Assembly (NCBI GenBank): GCA_964368625.1
Contig: CAYJBH010000003.1
Coordinates: 54,508 to 118,507, forward strand
DNA length: 64,000 nt
Source: CAYJBH01 sp964368625
GTDB taxonomy: Bacteria > Bacillota > Clostridia > Oscillospirales > Ruminococcaceae
Direction: 5' to 3'
The position numbers and the translations under genes were made by a program. Under the pieces are notes generated by a model. That model was not told the DNA's origin, did no database searches, and worked only from the letters and a program-made list of their open reading frames with translations. Shown one piece after another: positions 25,593 to 34,858 of this stretch. Numbering within the stretch: the first letter of the stretch is position 1; every line of letters starts with the position of its first letter.

Positions 25593-26834
25593 CTAAATAT
25601 CTTGTGGTAAAATTTTGTTTGCAATAACGCCAACTAAAACGGCAACAAACAATCCGCTAAACTGTAGTCCAAAGAGTGAAATGTTAACTGCGCTTGTTCC
25701 AAGACCAAAAACGAGTATTAGTCCGCAGATCAGAAGGTTACGGCTCTTAGAAAAATCAACCTTTGCATCAACCATGGTACGCATACCTACTGCAGCAATC
25801 ATTCCAAAAAGAATAATAGACATGCCGCCCTTAACCGGATCCGGTATACTTGCTAAAACTGCACCAAATTTGCCAAACAGTCCTAGTATTATAGCAAAAA
25901 CAGCAGCGATTTTAAGAACAACTGGATCATAAACCCTTGTTACGGCAAGAACGCCGGTGTTTTCAGAATAGGTGGTATTGGGAGGTCCGCCAAGCAATCC
26001 TGCAAGAACGCTTGCAACACCATCACCCATTAAGGTGCGGTTTAAACCGGGTTTTTTGAAGAAATCTTGACCAACAACAGAGCCATTCGTTGTAATGTCT
26101 CCAATATGCTCTAAGAATGTAACCAATGCAATTGGTGCTATCAATGCTATTGCATGTGGATCAAATTGTGGTAATGTAAATGTAGAAAAATCAATAAAAA
26201 CAGGTGCCTGAGAAACGGTAGAAAAATCTATAAGTTTTTCGGGAAAAACATTTAATAGGTCACAGATTAGCGAAACCAGATACCCAAGTATAAGGCCAAT
26301 AAGAATAGGCACTAACTTAAAAAAGCCTTTAGCAAAACAGGTGGCAACGACTATCACCAAGAGAACGAATATTGCAATAAACCAGTTCTGCGATGCACTT
26401 GATATTCCTGTTGGGGCAAGAGTGACACCGATAACAACTATAACGGGTCCAACAACAACAGGTGGGAAAAAGCTTCTAACACGTTCAGTTCCTACAAGCT
26501 TTACCAGTAGGGACATAACAAGATATATAGCTCCTGAAACAATAATTCCTCCCTGTGCATATGCAATGCCGGTGTTACCTGCATAACTTTCGCTTGGAAC
26601 TGTTCCGATAACAACCTGTAATGCTGCTATGTAAGCAAAGCTTGAACCCAAAAAAACCGGAACTTGATGTTTAGTGATTATATGGAACAATAATGTTCCA
26701 AGTCCCGCACAGATTAAGGTTACCGAAACATTAAGTCCTGTTAATGCCGGAACAAGTACAGTAGAACCAAACATGGCAAAAAGGTGTTGAACGCCGAGTA
26801 TGATTCGTTTGTTGGTGGAAAGCTGTTGATGCAT
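25593..26834 (-). CDS. uraA: Uracil permease (nucleobase:cation symporter-2 family)
   Basis: 413 residues, about 14 membrane segments. Typical NCS2 features: GVQHLFAMFGSTVLVPALTG near the N-terminus, the half-helix PVFLGSSFAYI near residue 60, LEHIGDITTNG near 235 holding the proton-linked glutamate, and GGPPNTTYSENTGV near 280. The last two are those of uracil rather than xanthine/urate carriers. The ATG at 26834 is chosen because AAAGGA lies 11 bases upstream; longer in-frame starts exist. Its promoter gives a leader of about 35 bases, leaving no room for a PyrR attenuator. Confidence 0.92.
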   Translation of the reverse strand: MHQQLSTNKRIILGVQHLFAMFGSTVLVPALTGLNVSVTLICAGLGTLLFHIITKHQVPVFLGSSFAYIAALQVVIGTVPSESYAGNTGIAYAQGGIIVSGAIYLVMSLLVKLVGTERVRSFFPPVVVGPVIVVIGVTLAPTGISSASQNWFIAIFVLLVIVVATCFAKGFFKLVPILIGLILGYLVSLICDLLNVFPEKLIDFSTVSQAPVFIDFSTFTLPQFDPHAIALIAPIALVTFLEHIGDITTNGSVVGQDFFKKPGLNRTLMGDGVASVLAGLLGGPPNTTYSENTGVLAVTRVYDPVVLKIAAVFAIILGLFGKFGAVLASIPDPVKGGMSIILFGMIAAVGMRTMVDAKVDFSKSRNLLICGLILVFGLGTSAVNISLFGLQFSGLFVAVLVGVIANKILPQDI

Positions 26835-26875
26835 AAATAAGACCATCCTTTCATTTCTTCTCAAATACCTTATAT

Positions 26876-26904
26876 ATTATACTATAACGTTCCCTAAATG
26901 TAAA
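26876..26904 (-). promoter_or_regulatory. Promoter of the uracil permease gene
   Basis: On the minus strand: TTTACA (26904-26899), 17-bp spacer, TATAAT (26881-26876). Confidence 0.55.
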
Positions 26905-26915
26905 TAATAAAACTG

Positions 26916-27926
26916 CTATTTTTCGTAGATTGTCGACATTGTTTGCGATGCCCAATACTCCCAATCTTCATTATAAACATTTTTTAGTTCGAGATAATAG
27001 TTATCCATTATGTATTCAGATAAATAGATACTTAACTTTTCAGCTCCTATAACATTTAGATGACGGTCATCTCTAAAGTCCGTTGCATAGTCGATGCCGA
27101 TCTCATCAACAACCATATCGGTATAAAGATAATTAATGTTATTATCCATTGCAAATGCGGTTACTTCATTTGATATGGAATCACACATTTCACTCCAACC
27201 GGTAACCTCTGTTATCAAATCCGGTGTAGCAAGTAATAATAGCTGAATGTTCTTCTCGTTACAAAGATCAACGATCTTTTGTAGATACTCCTTGTTCTTT
27301 AGAGGTATTTCGAATTTAGTATCGCCACTGTTATCAATAGGTTTCTCAAATGCATTTACCGTGCCCGAAGGAGTAAAACCACGGTAGCTTATATCCTTTT
27401 CTAATAGCCCAAATGAGAAATCGGTAACGGTTAATTCGTCGTATCTATCGTGAAAAACCGGAAATTTAAAAAGAAGGTCGGTTCTTATTTCCATAGGCGC
27501 TGAAGCTGATATTGAATCATAACGGTTAATGCTTAGCTTTAAACCTAGGTTATTCTTTACAATAAAATTATACTCGGAGTACTCCTCAGGATAGCTTAGC
27601 AACCCAACCTCTAAAACTACAAGTTCAGGACTTTGCGTTTTTAGTGCCTCAACAAGATAATGGTAGCTATTCCAAAGCGGCTGACCGGTTGCTCCAAGCG
27701 CGAAGCTTTTAATCCCGGATTCCTGCCAAATTACCGCCGGATTAATATTCATGATATTTCTGCTTGATCCCAAAAAAATTACATCTAAGCTTTCGTTTGG
27801 CATTGAATAAAAGTCATCTATAACTATAAGACTTTCATCGTTTTTAGGGTAAAGTAAGTTGTACAATAGCGTAAGTAATATAGTTAATGAAACTACAAAT
27901 ATAATTATCTTTTTAAAACGTTTAAT
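26916..27926 (-). CDS. SGNH/DltD-AlgJ-like membrane-anchored protein, MBOAT partner (ATT start proposed)
   Basis: About 336 residues with the proposed start. An N-terminal anchor (KRFKKIIIFVVSLTILLTLL) leads into an extracytoplasmic SGNH-like domain: DVIFLGSSRNIMNINP supplies the serine block, ATGQPLWNSY the glycine/asparagine region, and DDRHLNVIGAEKL the C-terminal Asp-x-x-His. Such proteins act with MBOAT O-acyltransferases to acylate surface polymers. There is no ATG, GTG or TTG before the anchor: the only spaced start after AGGGAGG (27942-27936) is ATT at 27926. A TTG at 27866 would delete the anchor. It follows the MBOAT gene by 14 bases. Confidence 0.75.
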   Translation of the reverse strand: MKRFKKIIIFVVSLTILLTLLYNLLYPKNDESLIVIDDFYSMPNESLDVIFLGSSRNIMNINPAVIWQESGIKSFALGATGQPLWNSYHYLVEALKTQSPELVVLEVGLLSYPEEYSEYNFIVKNNLGLKLSINRYDSISASAPMEIRTDLLFKFPVFHDRYDELTVTDFSFGLLEKDISYRGFTPSGTVNAFEKPIDNSGDTKFEIPLKNKEYLQKIVDLCNEKNIQLLLLATPDLITEVTGWSEMCDSISNEVTAFAMDNNINYLYTDMVVDEIGIDYATDFRDDRHLNVIGAEKLSIYLSEYIMDNYYLELKNVYNEDWEYWASQTMSTIYEK

Positions 27927-27940
27927 CGTAATAGTCCTCC

Positions 27941-29425
27941 CTAAAACTGAAAATAGATAAACTGTGCTGCAGAATATCCGGGGCCGTAAATTGAGAACAC
28001 CAATAATGAGGCAATTGTTAAGACATCAAAGGTGCATTGTATAGCAAAGCTAGATCTTGATATTCTTTCACGAAAATTAAACCGATCCTGCAATAGATTT
28101 CCGATAAAAAGAATTAATATGAAAAGCAGTGAAAAGGATACATAAGTGGCGTCAAGCCCCGGAATAAGAGTAAGATCACCCTCGAACGGCACAAACAGCC
28201 TGCAAATCATTAGAAAGGCGTCTGATGTGCCGGTAGCTCGAAAGAAGATTAGGCTAAAACTCCATAGGAAAAACACAGCAAGACATTTAAGTACTTTAAT
28301 AGGAAATAGGGGATTTCTTTTAGGTTTGCCTATGAAGCGGTGCATTAACTCCTCACCAACACGGTAAAATCCCTGCAAGAACCCCCAAAGCACAAAATTA
28401 AATGATGCGCCATGCCAAAGACCTGAAACCGTAAAAACTATCATAACCGATGAAAGCTGTGGAGGGGCTTGAAAGAATCTGCCGATAAAAGGCAGTTTAG
28501 ATGTCCATCTACTCCAACATAAAGGCAAGAACAAATAATCTTGAAACCACCGAGATAAAGATATGTGCCATCTTTGCCAAAATGTTGAAAAGTTTGTAGA
28601 AAAATAGGGGCGTTTAAAATTATCAGAAAGTTTAATTCCTAAAACGCCGGCCGCACCAATAGCAATATCGGAATAGCCGGAAAAATCGCAATAAATTTGA
28701 ATTGCAAAAAGCAGGGTAGCTATAATTGAAGCTATGCCCGAGCTTTCCTCCGGAGATGAAAAAATATGATTTACGGTAACCGCCAAACGATCTGCGATTA
28801 TTGTTTTTTGGAAAAATCCCCATGCCATTAACCTAAGTCCGTCAATAACTAGCTGTGTATTAAAATCTTTGCGTTCAAATAGCTGTGGGAGAAGATTTTC
28901 AGTTCTCTCTATCGGCCCAGCAACCAGCTGAGGGAAGAAAGAAACAAACAGTGCATATCTAAAGGGGTTTCTTTCGCACTCGATGCGCCCAGAACTTACA
29001 TCGAAGAGATATCCAAGAGCTTGCAGGGTGAAAAAACTTATTCCAACGGGAAGAATAATATCAAAAACAGGTGGAGAAAATTCGATTTTCAATAACTCGG
29101 CAATAGTGGAAATTGAACGTAATCCAAAGTTGAAATATTTATAGTAAAACAACATGCCAAGGTTTAAAAGCATTCCAAAACAGGTGATGAAAATGGATAA
29201 TGATTTGCCATTTTCCCTGCGACGAACTTTTGAAATTAGCAGGGCGCAAAGCCATGTTGTTGCGGTTGCAAAGGCTAACAGCAAAGCATATATAGGTCGC
29301 CAACCCATATAAAACAAATAACTAGCAATAAGCAAAAAAACCCATGACATTCTTTTGGGTATTACATAATAAATAAGAACGATAATAGGGAAGAAAAATA
29401 TAAATGAATACGAATTAAATAGCAA
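27941..29425 (-). CDS. MBOAT family membrane O-acyltransferase
   Basis: 494 residues, about 11 membrane segments. Opens with LLFNSYSFIFFFPIIVLIYY, the usual start of AlgI/PatA-type proteins, has PVGISFFTLQALGYLFDV near 130, FFPQLVAGPIERTENLLPQ near 175, the QRWHISLSRWFQDYLFLPL signature near 280, and the catalytic-histidine segment SGLWHGASFNFVLWG near 330. It transfers acyl groups across the membrane onto a surface glycan. TTG at 29425 is preferred: GGAG precedes it by 5 bases and it gives the family's usual start; an ATG 9 codons upstream lacks such a site. Confidence 0.9.
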   Translation of the reverse strand: MLFNSYSFIFFFPIIVLIYYVIPKRMSWVFLLIASYLFYMGWRPIYALLLAFATATTWLCALLISKVRRRENGKSLSIFITCFGMLLNLGMLFYYKYFNFGLRSISTIAELLKIEFSPPVFDIILPVGISFFTLQALGYLFDVSSGRIECERNPFRYALFVSFFPQLVAGPIERTENLLPQLFERKDFNTQLVIDGLRLMAWGFFQKTIIADRLAVTVNHIFSSPEESSGIASIIATLLFAIQIYCDFSGYSDIAIGAAGVLGIKLSDNFKRPYFSTNFSTFWQRWHISLSRWFQDYLFLPLCWSRWTSKLPFIGRFFQAPPQLSSVMIVFTVSGLWHGASFNFVLWGFLQGFYRVGEELMHRFIGKPKRNPLFPIKVLKCLAVFFLWSFSLIFFRATGTSDAFLMICRLFVPFEGDLTLIPGLDATYVSFSLLFILILFIGNLLQDRFNFRERISRSSFAIQCTFDVLTIASLLVFSIYGPGYSAAQFIYFQF

Positions 29426-29456
29426 AATTACTCCAAAAAATGAAACAAACAAAGTT

Positions 29457-29485
29457 ATTTTAACATTTTTTTCGTTTTATTGCAA
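29457..29485 (-). promoter_or_regulatory. Promoter of the MBOAT-SGNH pair
   Basis: On the minus strand: TTGCAA (29485-29480), 17-bp spacer, TAAAAT (29462-29457). It is the same box pair as the thrS promoter. Confidence 0.55.
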
Positions 29486-29530
29486 CCTTAGTTATAATAA
29501 TATATTAACAAGGTGTTTGTGTATTATGTC

Positions 29531-29559
29531 TTGAAAAAAGGTGTGATTTTTGTTATAAT
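29531..29559 (+). promoter_or_regulatory. Promoter of the shikimate cluster
   Basis: TTGAAA (29531-29536), 17-bp spacer, TATAAT (29554-29559). The leader is about 35 bases, with no room for a T-box or peptide attenuator. Confidence 0.65.
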
Positions 29560-29600
29560 GTATAAAGTTAATTATTGAAAAGTAAAGCAGAAAGGCTATC

Positions 29601-30608
29601 ATGATTGTTATATTAAACAAGAGGACAGATGAAAAAGAATTTGACTCTTTAAAAAACTGGTTAAGCTCACAAAATTTACGCATGGATATAAGCACCGGTG
29701 AAGACAGTGTTGTTGTAGGATTAGTAGGAGACACCACAAGGATTGATATAGGACACCTTGAAGCCCTGCCTATCGTAGAATCGGTAAGGAGAGTAAGCGA
29801 GCCATATAAGCTTGCTAACCGAAAGTTTCATCCTGATGATACGGTTGTGAAGGTTGGTGAGGCTAGCTTTGGTGGCGGAAACTTTACCTTGATTGCCGGT
29901 CCTTGTTCGGTGGAATCCGAATCTCAGATGATTGATGTTGCCACTGCAGTTAAATATGCAGGCGCAGGCATGTTAAGAGGAGGTGCGTTTAAACCAAGAA
30001 CATCTCCCTATGCTTTTCAGGGCCTTAAAGAGGATGGATTGTCGTTGCTGGTTAAGGCAGGAAGGGCGAGTGGTCTTCCTGTCGTGTCTGAGGTCCTTGA
30101 TACAGCACATGTTGAACTGTTTAAGGATGTAGACATGATTCAGGTTGGTGCCAGAAACATGCAAAATTTTGAACTTTTACGTGAACTTGGAAGAGGGGAT
30201 AAGCCGGTATTGCTGAAACGCGGACTATCCAGCACCATTGAAGAGCTGCTAATGAGTGCAGAATATATACTATCCGAGGGAAACAGGAATGTTGTTATTT
30301 GTGAAAGAGGAATAAGAACTTACGAGACTGCGTTACGCAATACACTAGATCTTTCTGCGATTCCTTATATTAAAGCTCACAGCCATCTACCCGTAATAGT
30401 TGACCCAAGCCATGCACTGGGAACCTCGAAGTATGTTAGGTCAATGGCACTTGCCGCTGCGGCCTGTGGCGCTGATGGATTAATTATAGAAGTACACAAT
30501 GCACCTGAGCTCGCATTGTGTGATGGAGCTCAGTCGGTTACGCCTCAAGAGTTTAGCGTTATATCTAATCAGGTAAGAAAGATACTGGAGGTTACCGGTG
30601 AGTTTTAA
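29601..30608 (+). CDS. aroF: 3-deoxy-7-phosphoheptulonate (DAHP) synthase
   Basis: 335 residues. Joins phosphoenolpyruvate and erythrose 4-phosphate, the entry step to aromatic amino acids. An N-terminal ferredoxin-like regulatory domain (about 1-75) precedes the TIM barrel with IAGPCSVESESQM near 94, RGGAFKPRTSPYAFQG near 127 and DPSHALGTSKYV near 265. This is the type I-beta form seen in Thermotoga and Bacillus relatives, where the extra domain binds tyrosine or phenylalanine. No chorismate mutase domain is attached. It overlaps tyrA by 11 bases. Confidence 0.94.
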   Translation: MIVILNKRTDEKEFDSLKNWLSSQNLRMDISTGEDSVVVGLVGDTTRIDIGHLEALPIVESVRRVSEPYKLANRKFHPDDTVVKVGEASFGGGNFTLIAGPCSVESESQMIDVATAVKYAGAGMLRGGAFKPRTSPYAFQGLKEDGLSLLVKAGRASGLPVVSEVLDTAHVELFKDVDMIQVGARNMQNFELLRELGRGDKPVLLKRGLSSTIEELLMSAEYILSEGNRNVVICERGIRTYETALRNTLDLSAIPYIKAHSHLPVIVDPSHALGTSKYVRSMALAAAACGADGLIIEVHNAPELALCDGAQSVTPQEFSVISNQVRKILEVTGEF

Positions 30609-31443
30609 ACCTACAATAGCTGTTATAGGTCTAGGACTTATTGGAGGTTCCTTTGTAAAAGCCGCAACAAAAAATGGATATTGTTGTTATGGCTATGATA
30701 TAAACAAAGATTCGGTTAAATCAGCAATATCTGATGGTGCTATAGTTGGTGTTTGGAGTAAGGAGAAACCGGCAGATATTTATATAGTTGCACTTTATGA
30801 GTCGGCAACTATAGGTTTTGTTAAAGATAACATTTCTAGTTTTGCAAAAGGATCAATAGTTATAGACATCTGCGGTAACAAGCGGGGGGTATGCAATGCC
30901 CTTACCGACCTATGTAATAAAAACAGTATTAACTTCGTTGGAACTCATCCAATGCAGGGAAGAACCACCGCAGGATATTCCCATTCAAGCACTACTCTTT
31001 TTGATGGTGCTTCGATGATAGTATGCAAAGATGACGGTACAGACGAAAGCGCGCTTAAAAAGGTTGGTGATTTTGCTCTTAGCATAAGCTTTAAAAAAGT
31101 TGTGGTATGTACTCCGCAAGAGCATGACTCTATGCTTTCATATACTTCTCAACTTGCCCACATTATTTCAGGATGCTACATTCAAAATGAAAAATCAAAA
31201 ACACATATAGGATATTCCGCAGGCTCGTTTAGAGATTTATCGAGGGTAGCAGAGCTTTCGGCAGATATGTGGAGCGAGCTGATGATAAATAATCGAGACA
31301 ACCTAATTAAAGATATAGAATGTTACGAGAAAACGTTAAAAAGCTTTAAAAAAAGTTTGCAAAATGATGATTATAACGAACTTCATAGATTATTGTCGAA
31401 GGGTAACAGCATGAAGATTAACAGCAAGAAAGGAAGCCGTTAA
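30598..31443 (+). CDS. tyrA: Prephenate dehydrogenase
   Basis: 281 residues. NAD-dependent oxidative decarboxylation of prephenate toward tyrosine. Rossmann motif IAVIGLGLIGGSFVKA at the N-terminus, THPMQGRTTAGYSHS near 119 containing the catalytic histidine region, and the helical SYTSQLAHIISGCY near 180. It has neither a C-terminal ACT domain nor a fused mutase. The start is GTG 30598 behind GGAGG, inside the aroF end. pheA and chorismate mutase were not found in the window. Confidence 0.92.
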   Translation: MSFKPTIAVIGLGLIGGSFVKAATKNGYCCYGYDINKDSVKSAISDGAIVGVWSKEKPADIYIVALYESATIGFVKDNISSFAKGSIVIDICGNKRGVCNALTDLCNKNSINFVGTHPMQGRTTAGYSHSSTTLFDGASMIVCKDDGTDESALKKVGDFALSISFKKVVVCTPQEHDSMLSYTSQLAHIISGCYIQNEKSKTHIGYSAGSFRDLSRVAELSADMWSELMINNRDNLIKDIECYEKTLKSFKKSLQNDDYNELHRLLSKGNSMKINSKKGSR

Positions 31444-31444
31444 A

Positions 31445-32500
31445 ATGATAATTACCGTAAATTCTTCGGTGAAGTATGATATTATTTTAGGCGAAGGCAT
31501 ACTATCCCACTTTGGTAAGACGGCAGCTGAGCTTTTTGGCAGCTCTAAGGTGGTTATAGTAACCGATAATAATGTAGCAAAGAATTATCTGGAATCTCTT
31601 TCCAACAGCCTTAAAACAGCAGGTTTTCAGGTATACGACTTTATTATTGAGGCCGGTGAAGGAAGTAAAAATATGCAGTCGTTTGAAAGACTGGTATCAT
31701 ATTTGTGCGAACTTTCTATAAATAAAGGCGACTTGCTTGTTGCGCTTGGAGGAGGAGTGGTGTCCGACCTTACAGGATTTGTAGCTAGCTGTTACCTTCG
31801 TGGAATGCCTTACGCTACGGTTGCAACATCCTTTCTTGCTGCGGTAGATGCATCGATTGGAGGTAAAACTGCAATCGACCATGCCGGGCAAAAAAACAAT
31901 GTTGGATCATTTTATCCCCCACATCTAGTTATGATAGATACCGAACTGTTTAAAACCTTACCGAGTGAGGAGTTGCAAAATGGCCTTGTTGAGGCAATAA
32001 AGTCTGGCGCGCTACTTGATGAAGCATTGTTTGAAAAGTTATCAATAGGAGTAACTGAGCAGGATTATCAGTATATAATCGAGCGATCATTACTAGTTAA
32101 AAGGCACTATGTTGAACAAGATGAAAAGGATAATGGGTTAAGACAGCTGTTAAATTTGGGACACACTCTGGGACATGCTATAGAGGCTCAAAGCGGTTAC
32201 AATATATCACACGGAGTAGCTGTTGCCGCCGGAATGGTGTCAATAATCGAAAGCAGCGAAAAAATGGGATTAACTAAGAACGGTGTAACTGAAAGAATTA
32301 AAACGGCATTAGCGGCACAGGGCGTTGAATATTCTATGCCGTATAAAATAGATGATCTGCTACCACATTTAGCCGGTGATAAAAAGATGAGGAAAAGTAG
32401 CTTAACCCTTGCATTGTTAAAAGATATTGCACAGCCGTTTTTGCATAAAATTGATATTAAAGCTCTTGATGGATTTTTCAAAGGAGATTTACACCTATGA
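31445..32500 (+). CDS. aroB: 3-dehydroquinate synthase
   Basis: 351 residues. Cyclises DAHP to dehydroquinate with NAD and a divalent metal. EAGEGSKNMQSFERL near 65, ALGGGVVSDLTGFVAS near 99, the TSFLAAVDASIGGKTAID segment near 128 and the metal ligands in LNLGHTLGHAIEAQSGYNISHG near 235-256. AAGGAAG is the ribosome site. It begins directly after the tyrA stop; aroA overlaps its end by 4 bases. Confidence 0.95.
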   Translation: MIITVNSSVKYDIILGEGILSHFGKTAAELFGSSKVVIVTDNNVAKNYLESLSNSLKTAGFQVYDFIIEAGEGSKNMQSFERLVSYLCELSINKGDLLVALGGGVVSDLTGFVASCYLRGMPYATVATSFLAAVDASIGGKTAIDHAGQKNNVGSFYPPHLVMIDTELFKTLPSEELQNGLVEAIKSGALLDEALFEKLSIGVTEQDYQYIIERSLLVKRHYVEQDEKDNGLRQLLNLGHTLGHAIEAQSGYNISHGVAVAAGMVSIIESSEKMGLTKNGVTERIKTALAAQGVEYSMPYKIDDLLPHLAGDKKMRKSSLTLALLKDIAQPFLHKIDIKALDGFFKGDLHL

Positions 32501-33780
32501 AAACAACAACGATAAACCCGTCTAAGCTGGGTGGAACCATTGAGGCAATCTCTTCAAAATCTGACCTCCACCGAGCTATAATAGCTGCATCACTATGTGA
32601 AGAGCCGGTAAAAATATATTGTAACACCCTGTCAGAAGACATTGTTGCTACGGTTGGCTGTTTAAGCTCTCTTATGGCCGATATAAAAGCAGAACAAACA
32701 GAGGGAGGGTATACCCTATGTGTCGCCGCCGGAGACGCAAGGCCCAAAAATCCTATGTGCGACTGTAATGAAAGTGGCACTACCTTAAGGTTATTAACTC
32801 CTGTTGTGGCAGCAATTTATAAAAATGTTCAGTTTATCGGGAGAGGGCGATTGGCAGAAAGGCCGATGGAACCCCTACTTACCGTTATGAAGGAGCATGG
32901 TGTAACATTTGGGGCTGATACATTACCCTTTACTGTAAAGGGCGGATTAAAATCGGGAACTTATAGCATTGCGGGAGACGTAAGCTCCCAGTTTATCAGT
33001 GGACTTTTATTTGCCCTACCTCTTCTCAAAAAGAGTAGTAAAATTGCGCTAACAACAAAGTTAGAATCAGCTCCTTATGTCGACATGACTATTTCAACGT
33101 TAAAGACCTTTGGGGTTAATATTGAAAAGGCAGCAGCCGGCTTTAAAATAGCCGGTAATCAAGCATATATCTCGCCGGGCGAAATATATGCCGAGGGAGA
33201 TTGGTCTAATTCGGCATTTTGGCTTTCGGCCGCTGCTATCGGAGGAGAAATAACCGTAACAGGATTAAAATATCCTGACACATTACAGGGTGATATGGCT
33301 ATTGTAGAGATATTAAGAAGTTTTGGCGCAGATATTAGTGTTAAGAAGGAGAATGGGGCAACATCGATAACTGCTAAAAAAGGCAAGCTTAAGGGTATTG
33401 CAGTAGATATTAGTCAATGTCCCGATCTAGCACCTGTTCTTGCAGTGGTTGCAGCCTCGGCTGAGGGAGAGACGGTTCTTGCAGGTGCCGGTAGGCTTAA
33501 GTTAAAGGAGAGCGACCGCCTTTCGGCTACAGCAGAGTTAATAAATCTTCTCGGTGGATCGGCAAAGGCTCAGGAGGACAATATCGTTATAACAGGGGGT
33601 GGTCTTACCGGTGGAAGAATTAACTCTCATAACGACCATAGGTTGGCTATGGCTGCGGCCGTTGCAGCTTGTGTTGCAAATGAGCCGATTGTAATTGATG
33701 ACTCAAACGCAGTAGCAAAATCATATCCACAATTTTATTCTGATTTTAAAATGCTTGGAGGTATTGTAGATGTCCTCTAA
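32497..33780 (+). CDS. aroA: 3-phosphoshikimate 1-carboxyvinyltransferase (EPSP synthase)
   Basis: 427 residues. Transfers enolpyruvyl from phosphoenolpyruvate to shikimate 3-phosphate. SKSDLHRAIIAASL near residue 20 is the substrate lysine/serine block, CNESGTTLRLLTPV near 88, RPMEPLLTVM near 125, SSQFISGLLFALPLL near 163, LKLKESDRL near 335 and the C-terminal NSHNDHRLAMAAAVAA near 370. All regular EPSP synthase motifs are present. It overlaps aroC by 11 bases. Confidence 0.95.
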   Translation: MKTTTINPSKLGGTIEAISSKSDLHRAIIAASLCEEPVKIYCNTLSEDIVATVGCLSSLMADIKAEQTEGGYTLCVAAGDARPKNPMCDCNESGTTLRLLTPVVAAIYKNVQFIGRGRLAERPMEPLLTVMKEHGVTFGADTLPFTVKGGLKSGTYSIAGDVSSQFISGLLFALPLLKKSSKIALTTKLESAPYVDMTISTLKTFGVNIEKAAAGFKIAGNQAYISPGEIYAEGDWSNSAFWLSAAAIGGEITVTGLKYPDTLQGDMAIVEILRSFGADISVKKENGATSITAKKGKLKGIAVDISQCPDLAPVLAVVAASAEGETVLAGAGRLKLKESDRLSATAELINLLGGSAKAQEDNIVITGGGLTGGRINSHNDHRLAMAAAVAACVANEPIVIDDSNAVAKSYPQFYSDFKMLGGIVDVL

Positions 33781-34858
33781 CTTTGGTGATACAGTAAAGG
33801 TTCAGATATTTGGACAATCACATTCACAGGGTCTAGGTGTCGTTATTGATGGACTTCCATCCGGAAAAAACATTGATTTAAAACAGGTTGAAACCTTTTT
33901 GATGAGAAGGCAGGGTGGGAAGAAACATTCAACACCGCGCAAGGAGGCCGATACTCCTGAAGTTCTTTCCGGACTGGTTAACGGAGCTACCTGCGGTGCA
34001 CCGCTTGCTGCTATTTTTAGAAACTCTAATACAAATCCTTCTGCATATAGCGAACTTTGGGACACGCCGCGTCCTTCACATGCTGATTTAACGGCAAGAC
34101 AGCGTTACAATAACCCAGATCCAACCGGTGGTGGACATTTCTCAGGAAGACTAACTCTTCCGTTATGTTTTGCTGGTGCAGTTGCAATTCAGCTATTATC
34201 AGAATTTGGTATTATTATAGGCGCTCATATATCTGATTGCGCCAACGTTTGTGACGAAAGATTTAACCCTAACACGGTAGATTCTTTGATGCTTAAATCA
34301 TTAACAGAAAGACCGTTTCCTACCATTGATGAAATGGCCGCAGAGAGAATGAGTATGGCAATCCAAGATGCACATTCAGTAGGTGATTCGGTTGGTGGGG
34401 CAGTTGAATGTGCAGTAGTGGGAATACCGGCAGGAATAGGCAACCCAATGTTTGATGGAATTGAGAGTGCTCTTGCAAAGGTTGTTTTTGGTATACCGGC
34501 TGTTCGGGGTGTTGAATTTGGAGTCGGTTTTGAAGCTTGCGGCATGAGGGGAAGTGAGCATAACGATAGCTATATGTTAACGAATGATAAACCAACTCCA
34601 AAAACCAATAATGCAGGTGGAGTTCTCGGCGGCATTACCACCGGTGCACCACTCATATTTAGGGTTGGGTTTAAGCCCACACCGTCAATATCTTATCCTC
34701 AAACTACATTAAATATGATCACAAAACAGCAAGAAGTTTTAAAGGTTAGAGGTAGACACGACCCCTGCATAGTAATTCGTGCGGTTCCTGTTGTGGAAGC
34801 CGCTGCTGCCTGTGTTATTCTTGATCAAATTCTATCATCGGGTAAAGGTGAAAGATGA
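33770..34858 (+). CDS. aroC: Chorismate synthase
   Basis: 362 residues. Makes chorismate with reduced FMN as cofactor. FGQSHSQGLGVVIDGLPSG near residue 15, RRQGGKKHSTPRKE near 45, DPTGGGHFSGRLT near 119, DSVGGAVECAVVGIPAG near 205, and the C-terminal GRHDPC near 327. Start is ATG 33770 inside the aroA end; the aroE/aroK fusion starts 4 bases before its stop. Confidence 0.95.
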   Translation: MSSNFGDTVKVQIFGQSHSQGLGVVIDGLPSGKNIDLKQVETFLMRRQGGKKHSTPRKEADTPEVLSGLVNGATCGAPLAAIFRNSNTNPSAYSELWDTPRPSHADLTARQRYNNPDPTGGGHFSGRLTLPLCFAGAVAIQLLSEFGIIIGAHISDCANVCDERFNPNTVDSLMLKSLTERPFPTIDEMAAERMSMAIQDAHSVGDSVGGAVECAVVGIPAGIGNPMFDGIESALAKVVFGIPAVRGVEFGVGFEACGMRGSEHNDSYMLTNDKPTPKTNNAGGVLGGITTGAPLIFRVGFKPTPSISYPQTTLNMITKQQEVLKVRGRHDPCIVIRAVPVVEAAAACVILDQILSSGKGER

